This document shows, one piece after another, positions 58,731-64,000 of a stretch of DNA of 64,000 bases (the stretch's first letter is position 1; each line of letters starts with the position of its first letter). Position numbers and translations under genes: made by a program. The notes below the pieces were generated by a model. It was not told where the DNA came from and made no database searches. It saw only the letters and a list, made by a program, of their open reading frames with translations. The DNA is from Termitomyces sp. T153 (taxonomy: Eukaryota; Basidiomycota; Agaricomycetes; Agaricales; Lyophyllaceae): contig JACKQL020000094.1 of NCBI GenBank assembly GCA_018296165.2, positions 1 through 64,000 of the forward strand, read 5' to 3'.

Positions 58731-58994
58731 TCAGCGTAATAACTCCTTTTTTACAATATTTCCAAGGATAATGAAGCCTTTGCAACGTCTTCCACCATCT
58801 GGTATGTATCCGTAATCGCGGATCGCGACTTTATTTCCTCCAGTCTCGTTCCACGTGTAATTGTGGGCATCTGCTTCGATATTGGAGGGCGTATTTGACG
58901 CAAAATTATTTTCGGCTTTCTTGGGGATCTTCGAGCTGTAGAAATCATCTTCCTCGATTGAAGCTTTGTCCGCGGGAAGGAGACCTTTAGTCAA
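58731..58994 (-). CDS. Hypothetical protein fragment
   Basis: An 87-codon minus-strand frame with DFYSSKIPKKAENN, NYTWNETGGNKVAIRDYGYI and an LGNIVKKELL end. I do not recognise the family. It may be a last exon of the doubtful gene above (59807-60562), since the intervening sequence contains intron-like units, but no joined model could be built with confidence. Confidence 0.25.
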   Translation of the reverse strand: MTKGLLPADKASIEEDDFYSSKIPKKAENNFASNTPSNIEADAHNYTWNETGGNKVAIRDYGYIPDGGRRCKGFIILGNIVKKELLR

Positions 58995-59344
58995 GGACGA
59001 CGAGGTGGCTCACACAACGAGTAATATTTATGTCGCCGTCTCGTCCATATTGTAAAGTTCCTCTTGTGGGATCTATTCACTTTTGTCAAGGATGACCTTG
59101 ATGCAAAAGAGAACATGAAATACGTTCATGATAGCCATCTTGGATCTTTCGATCAAACCATAGTTCGACTCTGAAGGAGGCATCCTTGAGGTTCAGCTGG
59201 CAAGTCAGGACACTTTGTGCTCCAACAAAATCTTGCAATCCTCAATCATCTAATCCCCTCTGACGCTTGATGTAGAGGGCTGTCCCTAGTCGACGTACAA
59301 CACATTTTGGAGCAGCTTTACATCCTTCAACTACGCCTGAATAC

Positions 59345-59497
59345 AGATATCTTGATTTTATTTCTGAATGTCAAATCAAGAAATCATAGAACTAACCTAT
59401 TTCGATTTCATTTCCGAGTGTTAAAATAGGCATGGAACTAATCTATCTTGATTTCATTTCCGAGTTATCAAATCACGAAACCATGGAACCTACCTTG
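59345..59497 (-). repeat. Three tandem intron-like units
   Basis: Three head-to-tail units of about 50 bases. On the minus strand each begins G/ATTAGTTC or GTAGGTTCC and contains a GAAATGAAATC-type block. Two of the three unit boundaries read AG followed by a G/ATTAG start, as if an intron had been multiplied. Confidence 0.5.
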
Positions 59498-59806
59498 GGA
59501 GCTTGTGCAGGTCTTTTCGTATCTTTTGATGAGAGCAGTTGGCCTTCCATTTCCGCTGCACTAGTATCTGCCCACCAACCAACGTTCACTAACCTCTGAT
59601 AGTACCGGCGAAACTAAGGGAGGTTAAGTCAATCCAGCTATTCCAGTGATACGCTTCTAATTATGAACCATGAGCATCAAGGTCATCATATGATATATCT
59701 CGTACGTTCCCTGGGGTTTTTGAACCAATGGATCGGTAGGTTCAGACGGCAAAAGTACGGGACTTCCTTCTTCCAAATCGAGAGAGAACAAATTAGAGCA
59801 GCTTTC

Positions 59807-60562
59807 TCATGCAGAAGATATAGAATCATTTCTGGATTGGATCGAGTCGTCGGGACGGTATGGCGGAGGTGATGAGTGTGGCTTTGATATTGTTTTCTTT
59901 GTACTCCCGGACACAACATAGTGAATATCAATGAGAGTTGCAGTCTGTGGAATGGTCATAGAGTGGTAGGATAAATGAAGTGATGAATAGACCTGAAATG
60001 ACTGCGCCGCGTCATTAACTTGGACCGTATAGTCGATTATGGCGTTTTCATTAGTTGACTTATTCAGAAAATGCCTTACCCAGGTGGCATATGTCAGCGT
60101 TTCCATGTGTTCATGGGTTGATCTCAAGATGCTTAGAAACGATGTGATGGATAAGGAAGCAGGATGTGAGAATAAGAATGACAGACCGTACTCTTGAAAG
60201 TTCTCCAGAATCTCTAATGAGAGCAGGAGGTGTTGTGTCCCATCTTGTATCTGTTGATTGATATCCAAGAGTATTCGCGCACAGCACCGTATTAGGCGCA
60301 TCCAATGAAAGAGAAGTCATAGCTTATACGCCAACCAACCGGAAGCACGCCTCTTTTTGATTCTATCCCGAGAACTTTAGTGCACGCACAGCTTTGAACG
60401 AGAAGAGTCTAATTGACCTGTACGCTTTGTACTACATCACAAGGCATCACTTAGTCACCTTCAAATAGCGATCATTAAGGCAGTGTATTTCCTTACCTGG
60501 ACCGTTTGGAGAATAAGTGACACAATCGATATAGCAGCCGTCGCCGGAGGAAAGAATGTCAT
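59807..60562 (-). pseudogene. MLKL N-terminal-like helical protein, doubtful or broken
   Basis: On the minus strand, MTFFPPATAAISIVSLILQ (60562-60497) is followed after a good donor by NQKEACFRL near 60350. Then comes CARILLDINQQIQDG, then VRHFLNKSTNENAIIDYTV and QVNDAAQSFQ, and after a likely intron (about 59946-59989) TATLIDIHYVVSG. This order (QTVQ, NKE, CARILLDI, FLxR, DAxxSFQ, TLIDI) matches the helical-bundle N-terminal domain, related to mammalian MLKL, found in many mushroom proteins. The intron before CARILLDI ends in CTAATACGG instead of an AG, so the acceptor seems lost. Fungal relatives are proposed to act in signalling or cell death; here it is probably non-functional. Confidence 0.5.
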
Positions 60563-61027
60563 GCTTGTCAACTCTTTGGTTAGAGCAGCTACTGTTGTGG
60601 TTATGTACAACATTCTTGCTGTCTACGCGCGGTACTTTGACACGGACGAATTGAAGAGGCATTTCAGCGGTTCGGGATTAGGCAGATACTACTATGCTAC
60701 GACATCGACGTCTTGTTCATGGTGTATGACTCAGAGCCAACAGATGGGTGCCCTACTAATATTGAGTCAATTTGCGCACAATGTAAGATCGATAGCAACA
60801 GATGTTTCATGTCATGATCGCACCGTTCACGCGTGCTAATACCTGATAAACGAGACTTTAAAGCTTTAAGGGTCAGACCTTGGTTCGCTATCGATTCTAT
60901 ACACCAAAAACTGAGAATGTGCAGAATGTTGCACAATTGTTGATGGTGCTATAAGCGTACTGACCAGAACGATGATATTTGTCCTAACCTAATCCGGTGT
61001 AGTGTAAAATGTGTAATAATGGTAAAA

Positions 61028-62775
61028 TTAAAAACTAAAACCTTGACGGTAGATTAAGATTGCTAGTCCTAGTGTTGAAATCACTGGCATTATTGTCCGT
61101 AGAAACACAAGATCTGCTTTGAATGTGCTGCTGGTGGGAACCCACCATCTAATCTCAGTCCACAACAGAGGCCCGAACACGACACAGGCAGTCCAGAACT
61201 AGAGGGATGATCAATTGATTGACTGGTCTCAAAAACAGTTATGGAACGTACAACTCGCAGAGCTTTGAAGACCAAAGCAGGGTATTGGGATAGAGGAACA
61301 GCAGAATATTTCGGCTGTCCGCCATTTTTCGAAGCGGTCTGAACGAGCTGTGGATGCGTGAACATGACCCAAATCGAGTACAAGGCAACAGAGAAGAAGT
61401 GGTAGGCTAGAAGCGCCGGGGAAGGAGATATACTGAGAAGCATAGTTGCATAGTTAGATCACAGAGGGAGGAAAGATGGATGTGAACGCACCCAGAAAGC
61501 AGGGAAACGGGACCGTCAACACATTCACCACCGCATTCGAAATATTTGAAACAGCCCGTGCGAAGTGCTGCAAGTTCTTCGTCTGATCGAACAAGCATTG
61601 AGCCCAGACCATGCCTGGTTTGAATGAGACTCACCATCTGCACCGAATAAATCATATAATGCAACACTCAGTATGTTGATCGTTGATGAGAGAGGTTTTC
61701 GGCTCCAATGCCATGTGTGTATTGCCCTTTTCACCTCCCTCCAGTTTCCGAGGTCTTCTATGGGCGAAAGAAGCGTCCTGAGCATGACTACATCATTGAA
61801 AGCAACAGTCATTCCGCCACCTGTAAGGGGATGGCGCATGTTCCACGCGTCACCAATGAGTACGACACCCTTTCTCGCACCCTGTGGAACCGGCGGCAGA
61901 AACGAGTTTGGCATGCGTCGTATGCGATCTTTGTCAAGCGCAACGCTGATAGGGAGGTGTAAGGAAGAGGGAAGTTGTGGGACAATATTCGTCAGAATAT
62001 GGGCCTGCGTTACATGAGAATAGATAGATAAAGAAAAACGAATGCGCACTTTGAGATCAGACGGCAAAGGTGTCTTCACGTCAACAAGCATTCGGGTATC
62101 GTGTTGTGATATCTGGTATAATAAAACCGGGCCAAAACCTTTGCAGAGCGCCACAGTGCCATGATTGGGTATAGGTAGGACTGCGTCTTCAAGTATTGCA
62201 CCAACAAAATGACTTTTCGTCGTCGACTTGGCACCGTTGTCTCCCATGACTACTGTCCTGAAGTTGGAAAAGCACCCATCGGCGATGACAACGAGCTTTG
62301 CTAGCCACATCTCCTTCTCGCCGTTCCTCGTAGCATGAACGCCGATGATACCTTCCTTCAGGTCGTCCTCAATCAGATTCGTTACCGTAGCTTCTATGAT
62401 GTCAACGGCTCTAGCTCTTCGGGCTGCGGCTCGAAGTGCCATGATAAATCGTCCATGATGAAAACTGCGGCCTTCATGCATTCTCGGATAAGGAATATGA
62501 ACAGACTTGCCGTCGTCAACGACACAATAACCTCGCACAGGAATAGCATCAATTCCTTCCAGACAAACTTCGAGCCCAAGCTGACGCAGAGCATTGACGC
62601 CTCCCGGCTGTAGTAATTCACCGACTATGCGGTCTGGTTCTGCTAGAGAACGCTCGAGGAGAGCTATACGTAGGGGATTCGCGCGCGGAAGGGTGGAGAG
62701 AGCATGGGCGAGCGAACAGCCGGCAATGCCAGCGCCGACGATAAGAACATCATACTGCGGGGAACGGGAGTGCAT
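61028..62775 (-). CDS. ERG1: Squalene monooxygenase (squalene epoxidase)
   Basis: FAD enzyme of the endoplasmic reticulum that converts squalene to 2,3-oxidosqualene, the first oxygen step of ergosterol synthesis. Five exons on the minus strand: 62775-62050, 62004-61635, 61582-61492, 61432-61252, 61198-61028, 512 residues, phases consistent. The dinucleotide fold VLIVGAGIAGCSLAHAL lies at about 10-26. ELLQPGGVNALRQLGL follows at about 55, then FHHGRFIMALR, VIADGCFSNFR, and the second FAD motif GVVLIGDAWNMRHPLTGGGM. A C-terminal hydrophobic anchor includes YHFFSVALYSIWVMF and TACVVFGPLLW. All introns are GT-AG, 45 to 59 bases. Length fits the fungal family. No sterol-responsive site was identified with confidence upstream. 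Confidence 0.95.
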
Positions 62776-63080
62776 TTTGGTTGAACAGAGACGTGCCTCG
62801 CATATTTAGTGGAATAATTTACAAAAAGTATGGGTCGACATTTGCGCCTCGGCATTTTCCGACCTGCTCTCGCTGAGCTCTGGACCTATCTAGCTCGAGT
62901 CTATACCTCGTTGTACAATGTTAAAAAGAAAGTATTTGCATGTCATGAACATACTACATACAGGGATAACATTACAGTACAATCCATGTCATTGGATGGA
63001 TCTATTGTTTCTCACCAGATTTGCTGATAACTATGTAAGGTCGACAGGACACCGAGCAAACTTGAATCAAAATTGGAAAT
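62776..63080. promoter_or_regulatory. ERG1 promoter region
   Basis: The 305 bases between the start of ERG1 and the stop of the thioesterase gene, both on the minus strand, so it serves as thioesterase 3' end and ERG1 promoter. No specific element was recognised. Confidence 0.4.
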
Positions 63081-64000
63081 TTACTTCTGCCTCAAACCCC
63101 GTATCTCCTCACCCAACTCCAATGCCCGCCTTCCTTCCAGCCATAGCATCGCTTCTATATACATTTCCATATGAAAATGAATAGACAGGGCGGCATTTGA
63201 AGACCGACCTGTATATGTTTTCGGGACAACCTTCCGCGGAATGCCTTCACCTTCATCCTTGCACCAGGTGAATCGGAAATCGTTGGTCGTCTGTTCGGAT
63301 CCTGTCATAACATCCACAACATTCGCTTTCACTCCAACATGCTAGAAATCTCCTTGTCAGCTACGTTCCGTGCTCAACGTGGGCGTTGGAGGACATACAA
63401 CCAGTTGTGGGAACTCCGATTGAGATGGAGTACTTGTATGGAGGATCATAGATCTCAAACGGAGGATTGAGCCAATCGGGACGGGCTGAGTGAATGATAT
63501 TCCGTCAAGTGAGAGGAAGCGAACTGGTCCACGAGTCAGGAGGATCGCACTCGCAACTCCAAGCTAGAAATTATGCAATGTTTGACGAGACACGTTGCAT
63601 GTTTCTACGATGGCTACGTTTACCTCGTACGCGAGCCGCATCAGGTATCCACCAAAAACTTTTTGGTGAACACTGTAACCAACATTCAGGTTCTCGATTC
63701 AGGATAGAACGTGGGACGCACTTTCGTTCCTGAGGAAACATGATCATACAGTTCCCGATTCTCGTATCCCCCATCCAGACTTTTTCACCCGTCGTATCGC
63801 TCTCCCCAGGCTCTTCAGCATCATATTGTCCATATTGAAGGTAAAAATCGTGAAGAGCCTTTGCTTCGGCCCAATTTGGTGGGACGCGTGACAGCGAGCG
63901 AAGTGCCCCTGATTGACGCCGTTTCTTTGTACCTGCAAGTGATATAGTTAGGCCTTTTACATAGGAAACAGCGTGTACAGACGTTCTCCCATCGCAAATA
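63081..64000 (-). CDS. Acyl-CoA thioesterase, ACOT9-type, 3' part
   Basis: Hot-dog-fold enzyme that hydrolyses acyl-CoA to fatty acid and CoA, mitochondrial in related proteins. Only the C-terminal half lies in the window; the N-terminal hot-dog domain and start are beyond 64000. Minus-strand exons show TKKRRQSGALRSLSRVPP, TRIGNCMIMFPQER, then (after an intron with donor GTGCGT) VHQKVFGGYLMRLAYE. Then come VRFLSLDGISFTQPVPIGS, KANVVDVMTGSEQTTNDFRF and a final GEEIRGLRQK. The VHQK-VFGG-LMR and TTNDFRF motifs are typical of the second hot-dog repeat. About five exons, stop at 63081. Confidence 0.85.

Overview
The window reads as nuclear DNA of a filamentous basidiomycete, most likely an Agaricomycete mushroom. 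Host genes are split by short introns of about 45-60 bases. One of them belongs to the mushroom 'fruit-body specific protein' family, and the repeats are typical of transposon-swollen ectomycorrhizal fungi. The 403-base-LTR, 6.1-kb Gypsy element recalls the marY1-type elements described from Tricholoma. That genus-level hint is inference only.

Layout. Bases 1-41240 are nested transposable elements with no host gene. (a) 1-6546 is a large LTR element without reverse transcriptase or integrase (copy A), inserted in the RT region of (b), a minus-strand chromovirus-type Gypsy element (6547-9765, rest beyond the left edge). (c) A Copia element (10198-22131, 290-base LTRs) was split in its leader by (d) a complete plus-strand copy of the same Gypsy family (10679-16778, 403-base LTRs, target duplication AATAC). 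(e) A Helitron (about 22.66-33.895 kb) has lost its Rep/helicase core and carries (f) a second copy (B) of the large RT-less LTR element (23963-31204, target duplication ATTAG). (g) A second Helitron (about 34.99-41.236 kb) keeps recognisable Rep (HUH, Y2) and Pif1-like helicase segments but is full of stops. (h) An inverted Helitron terminus lies at 41431-41486. The Gypsy, Copia and Helitron sequences are nearly free of CpG and their breaks are mostly transition-type stops.

Bases 41.7-64 kb are host DNA. Genes: aldo/keto reductase (+), fruit-body specific secreted protein (-), an NCS1 permease relic (+), an NCS1 permease (-), a protein kinase with a C-terminal C1 domain (+), the mitochondrial GTP/GDP carrier GGC1 (-), a doubtful MLKL-N-terminal-like gene (-), squalene epoxidase ERG1 (-), and the 3' part of an ACOT9-type mitochondrial acyl-CoA thioesterase (-, running off the right edge). 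Between them lie AT-rich intergenic stretches with small repeats and transposon-gene remnants. The host genes do not form a cluster; they are housekeeping and developmental genes in ordinary fungal spacing.

The best candidate for something undescribed is the pair of large RT-less LTR elements. Both keep the same antisense reading region (an acidic box, a coiled-coil-like segment, and in B a cysteine cluster), although the TATA box and polypurine tract show that the element itself is transcribed in the opposite direction.
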